Positions 22,601-33,400 of a stretch of DNA of 64,000 bases are shown here, in pieces. The position numbers and the translations under genes are program-made. The notes under the pieces are model-generated. The model ran no database searches and had not been told where the DNA came from. It worked only from the letters and a program-made list of their open reading frames with translations. The DNA lies in assembly GCA_004519485.1 (NCBI GenBank), contig CP038133.1:372001-436000 (forward strand). The letters run 5' to 3'. Source of the stretch: Nannochloropsis oceanica (Eukaryota > Sar > Eustigmatophyceae > Eustigmatales > Monodopsidaceae). The stretch's first letter is position 1; each line of letters begins with the position of its first letter.

Positions 22601-25529
22601 CCACGCAGCCGCTGCCGCCGTGGCTGCAAAGGTTCTGGCCCGGCCGGTGCGTTTGACGTTGGACCGAGCCACGGACATGCAACTGACGGGGGGACGGCAC
22701 GCGATGGAGGCGGAATACGCTGTTGCCTATGACCCCGTCACGGGGTTGGTGGAGGCCGTAGCGTGTCAGATTTGGTTGAATGGGGGGTTCTGTGCCGACC
22801 TTTCGTTTACACCTTGCCATGACCTGGCCGCGAATCTGGAGCAGGCCTACTTCATCCCTCATTTCGATGCTTCCATCGAGGTATTGCGGACGAACCTTCC
22901 TACGAGTACTGCAATGCGGGGCCCGGGGGTGGTCCAAGCCTCCTTCATAATGGAGTCCATCCTAAATCATGTGGCGGCTGAGCTCGCCGGTCATCTCACA
23001 CCCGAGGAGGTGCGTCGCGTGAACTTTTTTCGCCCCGTTGGAGAGGGAACCGACGCCGCGCCTACCACGATGATGAGCGCCGGCTGCATGCACATGCCAC
23101 CGACGCCTATCTCCCACTTCACATTGCCGGACATTTGGCAGCGGCTCAGCGCGTCGGCTCAGCTCGAAGCTCGCCGCAAAGAGGTAGCGGCGTTTAATGA
23201 GGCCAACAGGTGGCGGAAGCGGGGCATGGCCATGACGCCGATCAAATTTCTGAGCGCTCTTATGCCCATGCAGGCAACCGTCAACGCCTACTCCGACGGC
23301 TCCATCTTGATCCACCATGGCGGTTGTGAGATTGGGCAAGGCATCCACGCCAAGAGCGCGCTCGTGGCACTCCGGGCCCTTGCGCAAATAGGCGTGGTGG
23401 AACCCCCCACCTTGAGCATGGTCCAGTTTGCAGACACCGACACGGACGTGATCCCCAACGGGGGATATACTGCGGCTTCCACCACCTCTGAGCGGGCATG
23501 TGCCGCGGTAGACGCCGCCTGTCGAGTGATGGTCAAGCGTCTGGCACCCCTACGTGACCGACTTATGCAAGAGAAGGAGAACAAGGCCAAGGCCGCGGCA
23601 GCAGCATGCGCATGTGGGGCAACGGAGGGAAATAACGGTGGCCACGGAGGGGGTCCTGCTGTCCCCGCGCCCCTTACTTGGGTGGAACTTGTCAAGACAG
23701 CTTTGGGTTTTCGGGATTCGATCGATTTGTGCTGTCATGCGCAGTGGCGTCCTGGGCTGCCGGGCCACTACCACAACTATGGGGCCGCCTTGACAGAGGT
23801 GGAGGTTGACGTGTTAACCGGCGAGGTGACGATTCGGGCTGTGCACCTGCTGTACGACTGTGGTAAGAGCATCAACCCGGCGGCGGACCTGGGGCAGGTA
23901 GAAGGTGCGTTTGTCCAAGGTCTGGGTTATTACTTGATGGAAGAAGCGCTTATCGCTACCGACGGTGCGCTGCAGTCTCCGGGCACCTGGGACTACAAAC
24001 CACCTTTGCTGGCCGACATGCCCGCGGAGTGGAAGGTGGGCTTGTTGGAAAACGGAAAGTTTGAGAAGGGCTTCCTCTCTTCCAAGGCCTCGGGGGAGCC
24101 GCCCTTGGTCTTGGCCACCTCAGCCATGATGGCTCTCCGACATGCCGTGACTGCGGCGCGCAAGGAAATTTTTGGCTCAGGCTCGGCGGCGGTCCACAAT
24201 TTTCGCCTGGATGCCCCCGCGACGCCCGAGCGTGTGCATCGTGCATGCGGGGCCACCATGGGCTGCCTCTCCTTGCACGGGGCAGCTGGTGCACAACCCT
24301 GGTTGGATGAGACGCCGCGGCACCATGTGGATGTGGCCGTGGCGGGGGCTGGGTTGGGTGGCCTGGCCTTAGCCATTGCTCTCGATAAGCTGGGCGTTAA
24401 TGCCGCACTGTTTGAGCGGGCGCCAGCGTTAAGGGACGTGTCGCAGGGCTTGGTGGGGATCACGCCGAATGGGCTGCGGGCACTGGAGTTGATTGACCCC
24501 CGATTGAAGGAGCATTTGATGGAGAGGGGGAAATATAACACGGAAGCTTTTACCAAAACCGTGGACGAGCAAGGCCAGAGCACGGAGCGGGTGGTGCAGT
24601 TCGAAGCCAATAATGTTTCCATCCCTTGGGCCGACATCCAGCACTCACTTGCTCGCTTGGTGCCTCGCACCATGATAAAGTGCAGCCACGACTTTGCGGG
24701 ATTCGACGAAGACGAGGACGGCGTCACCATCTATTTCAAAGGCCGTGTCGAGACGGCCCGTACGGTGATGTTGGTGGGCGTGGACGGGCTTTTTTCGGTG
24801 GTTCGTAAGGGCCTCGTACCGTTCCCCGATGGGCGAGGTGATGAGGTGTGTGAGTCAGGCCATACGAACTGGAACGCCATAATGAAACCCGACGAAGCTG
24901 GCTTGCCTTATCCGCACCCCGTGGTAAGTCTAACGTACCTGAAGGAAGTACCACCCCGTTTTTTTTTCATGATTCAGTGCGGGCATGGGCGCATTCTGTG
25001 GCAGGTGCGCGTGAGTGACCCAGGCAAGGAATACACTGTGGCGCCCAAAAAGGGCCATGGTCGGTTGGGGCTGACCGGCGTCAAGCAACGCATCTTGGAC
25101 ATGGTAGCCGATGTGCCTGACGTGCAACCATACATAGCTGCCACCCCCGAAGAGACCATCTTTGAGCGATGCCTCCTCTTCCGCAAGCCTTTGCAGCGTT
25201 ACAGTACTCCAGGGCGGCATGTGGTGTTAATGGGTGATGCGGCTCATGCCATGCATTCCGTCCGTGGGCAAGGTGCTAATATGACATTTGAAGATGCGCA
25301 CTGCCTGGGCCTAGCGCTGGCTGCGAAGGGTGTGGGACCGGCCGCCGTCCGGGTGTTTGAGCGAGCACGCATTCCTCGGGCTAACCTAGTGCAGTGGGAG
25401 AGCAATACATACTATATGCGGCAGTTTGAGAAGAACACAAGCCACACTTGGGCGCTGAAATTTCTAAATTTCCAGTCGTATGTCGCAGATTTTCACAAGC
25501 ATGAAGCTTTGCCAGCGCATTTGCTGTGA
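19612..25529 (+). CDS. fusion: xanthine-dehydrogenase-family molybdo-flavoenzyme + FAD-dependent monooxygenase
   Basis: Exons 19612..19827 and 20037..25529 join in phase 0 (RGT|KIACGEGGCG) to give 1902 aa. Residues 1-1490 are a complete xanthine dehydrogenase/aldehyde oxidase: ferredoxin-type 2Fe-2S (CGEGGCGSC, from C76), second 2Fe-2S (CGFC at 148, CRCTGY at 198), FAD domain (NAGSLGGN; RKGNSHAFANAAF) and molybdenum domain. Molybdenum-site residues are kept: Gln in SQKHFYLET, F918 in GGAFGAK, E1426 in GEPP. By alignment with bovine XDH, the xanthine-holding Glu802, Arg880 and Phe914 are A922, D1001 and P1035, and the Phe1009-Thr1010 pair is absent. Residues about 1500-1902 are a full-length class A FAD monooxygenase: GAGLGG, VGVDGLFS and GDAAHAMHSVRGQGAN. 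No stop or splice site separates the halves. The monooxygenase subtype (urate-, salicylate- or other hydroxylase-like) is unresolved. Confidence 0.93.
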
Positions 25530-28500
25530 GTTAGGAGAACGGCGGCTGATGCAAGCCAAGGAAAAGGAAGAAAATAGGATATTCGAGAGGAGTGAAATAT
25601 GTTTTCGTGCGCGATTTGGAATGAATTACCATCAATAGGAACAGAGACGAAAGCGCGCTTATAAGAAGAGGTGTTGTACTATTTGAAGACATTAGTTGGA
25701 GAGGAGGGAAGAAGAGATTGTACATGCAATGATGGTTTTCCTCTCAATCTTGTCGAGAAGGGCTGGATCGGCATTATGTTTCGAGTTCTGTGTGTGAGCA
25801 AACTGTATTGTCGTGTTTAGAAACGATTTGTACATTTTAGTGACAGTCAAGGAGTCGATTATGCGACTAGCCGGCATCAATCGCGTGAGCACAGCATGAT
25901 ATTGACCGAAGAGGCTGACGTGGCAGATATTGGATAATGAAATAAAAGGCACATAATTTACTCCTGGGACGAAAGCGAATAATCTCTAATATTTTTATCC
26001 GCCTTCAGTTCGTAGAAGGTTGTTAAAATATCTTTCCATGCCTTGGACTTGATCAACACTTTTTCATTTTGGAGTTATCATACCTTGTCCTATTTTTCCC
26101 AAGTTACATGTAGTACTCGTGCATGCTCTCACAATTTGTCAAGAAACGACCAGAATCGATCCTCAGTAAAGATTTGTTGGCTCCCGTGGTGAAACTTAGC
26201 CAGATCAATCGACAGACGTTGCCGACAATTGATTCACCTATCTTGCTCTACAATTCTCTCGAACTCCTTTCGATCACAATCAAATGCGAACCATACTGCA
26301 AGAGGATATGCGATTTTGTTTTTTATGTTGGAAACGGTTTTCCTGTTCTTCAGGTCAATTTCACAAACATACCACCGCTTCATTTGTCTCCGTGGATTGA
26401 TTTGAACCTAGGTTTGTCAGAATGCATGCCAAGGCAGGCAAGTGTTGTACATAGTGCATCACAACTCGATTAAGCTGACACAAGACTCACTAGACACATT
26501 TCTTCTGGGAGTGCCATTTTACTCGCACATCAATTTTATTCTTTGAATTCATATAATTTATTGGATGGAAAACGACAGGTCTCGTGCTTTTAAGGCTTTT
26601 TATGAAGGCTTTAAGCGGTGGCTTCAAGTAATCCCATAAGATTTTGGATGTGACTCTAGAAACCAACTTTACATACCAAAATTTGGGACCGCCTTTTCAA
26701 GAAAATGCAAGTCGCGTTTTGGTTGCCTTTGGGCTCGAGTGTCTCTTGCTTGAGGACATATCGTACTCAATGAGCACAAATGTGGGAAAGCTCACATGTT
26801 GCATGACATTTCAGTTCATGACCAAAAGTTGATATGAGAGTAAGAGAGGACTGACGGCGATGCGGCCGTTGAGGCACAGTGCACGACTGTTCGTGATTTG
26901 CTTGGTCGCGGAGAACGGACAGATTGGAGGACATATATAATGTTTAGGTTGCAAGACCTTCTTGTACCGAATGAACAAATGACAAAAAAAGAAATGAGTC
27001 GATAGCGATAAAATTCAAATGATTCTGACTGTGAAGGCAGAATTTGTCGAGACATTATCTCTTGAGTTTCATTGTCAATAGACTCAGTCTTACTCTCTGC
27101 TAATTTTGTACAAACTTATCCACTGAGTGGTGATGAGAGAGTTCTGTGGGAGGATGCGAAAGCTGGAAGGGTGCCAGGTGGCTTATTCTTCTTTTGCATC
27201 TGCTGCTGTTTATCACTTTGTTATGAACGCGTGGAAGACGTTGAAAATGAGGAAGCACCCCACCCATCCCTCCTCAAGTAGTGACTCGGATCTTTTTGGG
27301 TGTCGCATAGCCCACGAAAAATGTTATCAGTGCCAGGTGGAAGGATGCCAGCAGGCTTCCAGGTAGTGATGGTACGAATCAATCTGAGTGTTGTGTAACT
27401 CACGGAGAGGTAATCGGCGCCATGTGAAAGAGGTATGCATCTTTTTCAGTTAGGTCCTACTTCATCCGGACACTGGTATGGGGCTCTGCATATATGCTTG
27501 TCGTGGTGATAAGTCCATCAGACATTTGGTGAGGCATATTATATTGTCATCTAGAGCAGCTCCAGGGGATACTTTGGGTTGAAACAGGTGCTGTTTCTCC
27601 GGGCAGAGCAGGTCTTTTACTTTGAACTCGTGGAGGTGCCCAGACTCACGGAGCTGAGACGTTGGACCAGATTGTGTTTGCGGCATTTTTTGACAAAAGT
27701 AAGATCATAGCGACCCATTATTTATAATGACACGACTAACATGGCCTTCTATGGCAACGTTATCGTGAGTAACATGCATGTGTGCTTTATTTTTCACTAC
27801 TGTGTTCTGCGCGGACTTCGCGCACCCACCCTTGAATCTGGCACCGAATGCCGCCTCCATGGGCCTTGCAACGCCACATGATGTTCGTAATCTCACTCCT
27901 GTTTATTTTTTAACTCTATTTTTATTTTAGACTCTTTGCACTCCTCCACCAAGCACCGATTGGCTCCCCCGTCGGTTTTGCGACGACCGGGTTCGCCCGC
28001 ATGCCGACTGCTGTTATTTGCGTGTTTTGATCACCCGAGCTCCTCCCGCAGCTTTCTATTCCGGTCATAGTCGCAGTATCTATAGACCCATTGTCTTGTG
28101 TTGCGTGTGTATGGGTGGAGGGTTTAGGCAAGTGAGTTGGGGATGGAGAAGGTTGGGGGAGACGCTCGGCCCATACATGGTCCGGGAGGTTCTTCTTTTT
28201 GACTTTTTCCCTCCTAAACCATCCCCCCCGGCCTGACGAGCCTTTAAAAACTATTGATTTATCACATGTTTCGATACATGCGAGTAGGCCAAACCATGAT
28301 CAACATCGAACTCAAAAAGATACATCGATCTCACAAAAATTAACATAATTATTGCGAGTCAACGGCAATTGAAATAAAGATACGGACGGGATCTTCCCCC
28401 CTCCTGTCCTCCCATGTCCTGTCGAACACGAAACAAGGGCAACAACCCACGCGCGGTCTGAATGAGCTTGATTGTAACAAACACGATGGCGTCCTAGCAG

Positions 28501-28668
28501 TTGCCGCTCTTATGCTATGTCTCCATTTTGCCAATCGTGCGAGTCCTCCAACCTCATACTTGAAGCAGCGACCCCCTTGCTTTTGGAGCATCCATCACAC
28601 CTCCTCAACCAATCACCGTTCACTGCAATACCTACACAAACAGGCATTCTAAAGTCGTTGCGCTTGAC
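25530..28668. other. 3.1-kb gene-poor, AT-richer stretch
   Basis: No gene recognised. A 116-codon plus-strand frame at 26123-26473 has ordinary protein composition but no motif I know. Two similar short segments (GGTGCCAGGTGGCTT near 27170 and GTGCCAGGTGGAAGG near 27330) look like local duplication. Terminal repeats or transposase motifs were looked for by eye and not found. The last few hundred bases should hold the promoter of the ALAD gene. Confidence 0.35.
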
Positions 28669-29967
28669 ATGTCTCTATTGAAAGCTTTTTTCTTCTGGGC
28701 CTTGCTGGGCTGTGCGGACGCTTTTGTTGGACCGTCAGTCGCCCCTTTCCGGCCCGCTGCGTCATGGTCCTCCTGTGCTCAGCACGACAGCGGCCGTGGC
28801 TTGTATTTGAGCGCTGCAGTTCAGCGCCCCACGGTCCCAAAAGCCGTATGTGCTACTTCTTCGGGCGGTGCACCGGCGACCGGGCCGACCTCTTTGGGAC
28901 CTTTGCCTCCACTGGAAGGCTTTGACCCACGGGGAGGAAACATCCCTGCTGTCGGCACCAACAGCAAAGGCGGCGTGTGGGTGCCGCAAATGGCGCGGCC
29001 CCGGCGAAACCGCAAGTCTGAGGCTGTGCGTGGCATGGTACGGGAGAATATTGTGCTGCCCCGCAACTTTATCTACCCGCTTTTCATCCACGAAGAGACC
29101 TATGACACAGAGATTTCCTCCATGCCTGGCCAAAAGCGTTTCAGCCTAGCGGGCATGATGGCCGAGGTGGCTGAGTCCTGGCAATACGGTGTCAAGACGT
29201 TCGTGCTTTTTCCCAAAGTCGACGACAGCCTCAAGACAAATGATGGTCGGGAGGCTTATAACAAGGCGGGCATTGTCCCGCGGGCGATTGGCATGATTAA
29301 GGAGAGCTTCCCCGAGGCAACCGTTATGACAGACGTAGCGCTGGACCCATACTCGGACCAGGGCCACGACGGGATCGTACTGAATGGAAAGATCATCAAT
29401 GATGAAACTATTGAGCAGCTGTGCAAGCAGGCCATTTGCCAGGCCCGCGCTGGCGCTGACATAGTGGCGCCCAGCGACATGATGGACGGACGCGTGGGGG
29501 CGCTGCGGCGGGCCCTGGACTCTGAGGGCTTTACAGATGTCTCCATCATGGCCTACACAGCTAAATATGCATCCGCCTACTATGGTCCATTCCGGGACGC
29601 CTTGGACTCACACCCAGGCTTTGGGGACAAGAAGACATACCAACAAGACCCCGCCAACGGTCGCGAGGCCCTTTTGGAGGCCGCACTTGATGCTGCCGAA
29701 GGTGCCGATTTCCTCATGGTTAAGCCCGGCATGCCATACCTGGATGTCATCCTTCGCCTAAAACAGGCATCTAATCTACCCATCGCTGCTTATCACGTGT
29801 CGGGCGAATACGCCATGCTCAAGGCCGCTGCTGAGAAGGGCTGGCTCAACGAAAAGGACGTTGTGCTCGAGACGATGACTTGTTTTAAACGCGCTGGCTG
29901 TGACATCATCCTTACATATTACGCCAAGCAGGCGGCGAAATGGTTGGTCGAGGATGGGCTGATTTAA
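28669..29967 (+). CDS. HEMB: delta-aminolevulinic acid dehydratase (porphobilinogen synthase), plastid
   Basis: Single exon, 432 aa. It condenses two 5-aminolevulinate molecules to porphobilinogen in haem and chlorophyll synthesis. The first 20 residues (MSLLKAFFFWALLGCADAFV) are a signal peptide ending in Ala-Phe, followed by a Ser/Ala/Pro-rich transit region: the two-part presequence of secondary plastids. The catalytic core starts near residue 110 (RPRRNRKSEAVRGMV). Schiff-base lysines are K299 (AYTAKYAS) and K352 (FLMVKPGMPY). The metal loop reads DVALDPYSDQGHDG, with Asp in place of the Zn-binding cysteines, so the enzyme is of the plant/algal Mg type. Confidence 0.96.
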   Translation: MSLLKAFFFWALLGCADAFVGPSVAPFRPAASWSSCAQHDSGRGLYLSAAVQRPTVPKAVCATSSGGAPATGPTSLGPLPPLEGFDPRGGNIPAVGTNSKGGVWVPQMARPRRNRKSEAVRGMVRENIVLPRNFIYPLFIHEETYDTEISSMPGQKRFSLAGMMAEVAESWQYGVKTFVLFPKVDDSLKTNDGREAYNKAGIVPRAIGMIKESFPEATVMTDVALDPYSDQGHDGIVLNGKIINDETIEQLCKQAICQARAGADIVAPSDMMDGRVGALRRALDSEGFTDVSIMAYTAKYASAYYGPFRDALDSHPGFGDKKTYQQDPANGREALLEAALDAAEGADFLMVKPGMPYLDVILRLKQASNLPIAAYHVSGEYAMLKAAAEKGWLNEKDVVLETMTCFKRAGCDIILTYYAKQAAKWLVEDGLI

Positions 29968-30421
29968 AGTGCAAGAAATCCTCGGTGTGTTTGAATCTGC
30001 AAGCCGATTAAAGAAAAAAACAAGAGTTCGGCAACGGGCACACATTTCAATGCTTTAATGTTCAAGATTTTGATACCTACATTTTCTTCGTCTCTATTTG
30101 TCCTTTGATTCTCCTCGTCCTATAAACTATAGATTAAAATTTTATGTTGCGCGTTCCTTTTCTTACATCCATCCTCTCTTTTGCCTTCACTGTATCCCTT
30201 CAAGGGGCATAAATTAAGGTATAGCCCCCCTAGGATCTCCTTCCGACCCAACTCTCAATCTTCTCTCTCAATTTTCTTTGATTTGGTGCTCTATGCTTCT
30301 GAAACTTATCTCCTTCTTTATACATGCTTCCTTACTTTCCGGTCTCGTGGCTGTCGTATCCATCTTGTGCGTGTCTTGGTGTCTCTTGCCTCTATGACCG
30401 CGACACTACTTACTTACTTAC
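29968..30421. other. convergent intergenic stretch with ACTT repeat
   Basis: 454 nt between the stops of ALAD and the Dicer-like gene. A tetranucleotide repeat (about four ACTT units) ends right at the Dicer stop codon (about 30407-30424). No gene seen. Confidence 0.4.
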
Positions 30422-33400
30422 TTAAGCGTCCGTTATCATCAGCTTTCCACAATCCTCGGCTGCATCTCCTCCTAATTTTCCTTCAATCTCCGAGGCATCG
30501 TCCTCCATCACTTGTTGATCTACCTCCATCGGATCTTCCTCATTTGAAACTTCCTTCGATTCCTTCGCACCCGCTTTGGCTAGGGTTGCCTGCGATGTCT
30601 CACGCTCGATCTGACGCATGAGAGCATCGTAACCCTCATCGTCATTCTCCATCGCTAGCTCCTTTCTCAAAGTCCTGACCAATGTAGGCAATGAACCCCG
30701 CAACTGACGTTCGTCTTTTACTGACAGCTCGAGCACCGACGTCGATTGCAGTCTGCATTGGGTGACTGTGGCGAGGTCAAAGCGGGCTTCCCGAGACTCT
30801 TTGACTTCCTCGACAGCTTCCGCGTTGTGGCGTATGAACGGCATAAACACCTCTACCAGACGCTGGATATCTCCCTCGCTATCAATATAGACGGATGCAA
30901 TTAGCGCCTCAAGCACGTCTGCCAAGGCTTTGGGGCCACTCGCGCTTCTAGCTGCCCCGTCGGACTGCTCATCTTCATCCTCGCGGCCACCGTCGAGCGC
31001 GTTTGAATCGCTCGCAAACATCTCCACACAGCGGTTGAGCTCAATGCTGTCCGAGTCATAAAAACGATGTAATTGTAGCCATTCCAATGCCCGCTTGGCC
31101 AAATGCTCGTTGCTGACCGTCTGCCGCTTTTCCACATGCAACGGCTTCGGCATGAAATCCGGGTTCTCGAACAAAATCTGCACCATCACCATATAGTCCA
31201 GGAGGGCGTCGCCTAAAAATTCCAGGCGCTGATAATCCGAGATAATCACCATTTCACCGTTGCCGCGTTCTGAGCGCCGGCTCTTCTGGGAGTGCGACGG
31301 ATGCGTCAGAGCTTGCAAGGCCAGCCACTTGTTCCGAAATTTGTAGCCAAGCAACGTCTCTAGCTTCTCCAACTTCAAGACCAAGTCGCTGGCAGGAGCC
31401 GGTGTGGGCTTGGGGAAAATCGTCTGAGGCATATCTGCCAATGCTTTTTCCGTCCAGCAATGACAACGTCGCTGCAAGACAGGCCAGTACCCTCGTTGGT
31501 GCGCTACATCCGAGGCGGCGGGTATACCAGCCTTAAAAAAAAGTGCCGGTGATTCCAACAATCCCACCATGCTGGAATACTGCTCGTTACAGGCCTCCGT
31601 CGTACACATGACAGGAAAACCGAGCCATTGAAGGAATCCGTCCGCCGCACGCGGGCCTCCATCAATCAAATACGCCCCAATCAGTGCTTCCACCACATCT
31701 GCCACGACCTTGACATTTACTTCCGATGCTGTACTGGCAAGCGGGGCCATGAGGGAGGGCGCCCAATGCCGGTAAGGCTCATTCAAGACCTTCATTCGCA
31801 ACACAATATTACCTTCGATACCCCGTTTCAGTGCAGCCTGCATCAGACGGCGATTGCAAATCATGTTGCTGCGGAAGTCATGCAACAAGCTCTCCCGCAA
31901 CAGGTACGGTTCCTTGCGCAGAACCACGCAGCTCATGGCCAGTTTGAGATAGACGTCCCCCAAAACTTCCAGGCGCTCATAGTCCGGCTTGCAGAGGGCG
32001 GTGCGGATCACAGAGTGGTCTTGGACGGGGATGCCCACGTCCCGGATGAAGCATGCGACCTTCAGCGCAATCTCAAGGCGCCAGAGCTTCGGCAAAAGCC
32101 GTTGACAGGCCACATAGAGTCTCTTGGGCACACGAATAAAGGAGCAGAGCTGGGGCGCTAACAAACGACAACTGGAATGACGATTCTGTCGCAAGCATGT
32201 CGGAGTGTCGGTGCTCAGAGCTACGTCCTCCACCTCCTCGCCTTTCTTCCAAATCTGCCCGTTCAACGCCAGCATACGGAAAGTGAAGGGGCTGTCGACG
32301 ATCTTCTCCACCAAAAGTAGGGATTGTGCCTGGTCACATCGGTCCCACACCTCGACAGGGTATTCAAACAGGTGCAAGCGCGGCTTGTGCTCCTCTTTCT
32401 TATCTTCCTCTTCCGAATTTCCTCCCTCCGGTTCCTCCTCCATCTCCACGTCTTTTTTGTCACAGCCACTATTATCGACCTTTTCAGACCCAGCCTCGAC
32501 ATCTTTGTCCACATTCTCTCTCCCTTGTTTTGGCCTTTTTCGTACTTTATCCCTTGCAAAAATGCCCTCCCGGTCCCTCTCCATGTTCCCAGACGTCTCA
32601 AAACTCAAAGAGGCATCCTCCTCCAAATCCATCTCTGATCCACCCGCTGACTTGGCCTGGGCCTCTGGGTCCTCTTTTTTTGGTGCCTCTATCTTTGCCG
32701 TCATTTTCTCCTGTGCTTTTGCGTCCGCCCCAATTTTCACTCGTGCAGCCGCTGCTGCAGCTGCAGCTTCACGCACTTCCGCCAGCGTCTGATCCACCAC
32801 CATCTCAACTGGGGCCCACAGCTTGGGTCGGCTGGAGAGGGGACTGCACGTTAGTAAAAGACTGTCGCAGAGTGTTACAGGGTCCTCCGAAGGAAGTGGC
32901 CAAAACTCTCCCCGCCCGTGCAATAGCTTCCCAGAGGGCGCGTCTTGAACGAGAGCGTTGACCAGATCCCAATCCACATCCCCGTCAAGGTTGAGCGGCG
33001 CAAGGACATATCCCTTGTCAAATTCGGCCTTAGGCTCCAAGTGTTCACAAAATAACATCTCGTCATCCTCCTCCGACGAATCTGCCGAGCTGCGCTTCTT
33101 ATTATTTTCCACCTTCTCCTTCTTCCGCTTCTCGAGGCCCAGCATCGAGACAACCAAGGGTGTGGCCCCTTCCTGATCTTGGTCCTCCCCCCTTTTCTCC
33201 TTTCCTAACGACTCGCTCTCCTCCTCCTTGCCTTCACCAGCCGATGTCGTTACTGACTGTCCCCCATCACCTTCTATTATTGCTGATCCGCCTTCTTCCG
33301 CCGTGCTGGAAACAGGAGGGGTTGTGGTGTTGGGCGCTTGTTCCCCACCACCGTCCTCATTATCGTCACAATCACCGCCGGGCTCTCCATCGCCCGTGAT

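Noticed and set aside
26398-26430. tRNA-like B-box (GGTTCAAATC) on the minus strand
   Set aside because: The flanking bases do not form a T-stem and no acceptor or anticodon arm could be drawn.
25530-28668. Transposable element or old virus copy
   Set aside because: No terminal repeats, target-site duplications or polymerase, integrase or capsid motifs were seen by eye.
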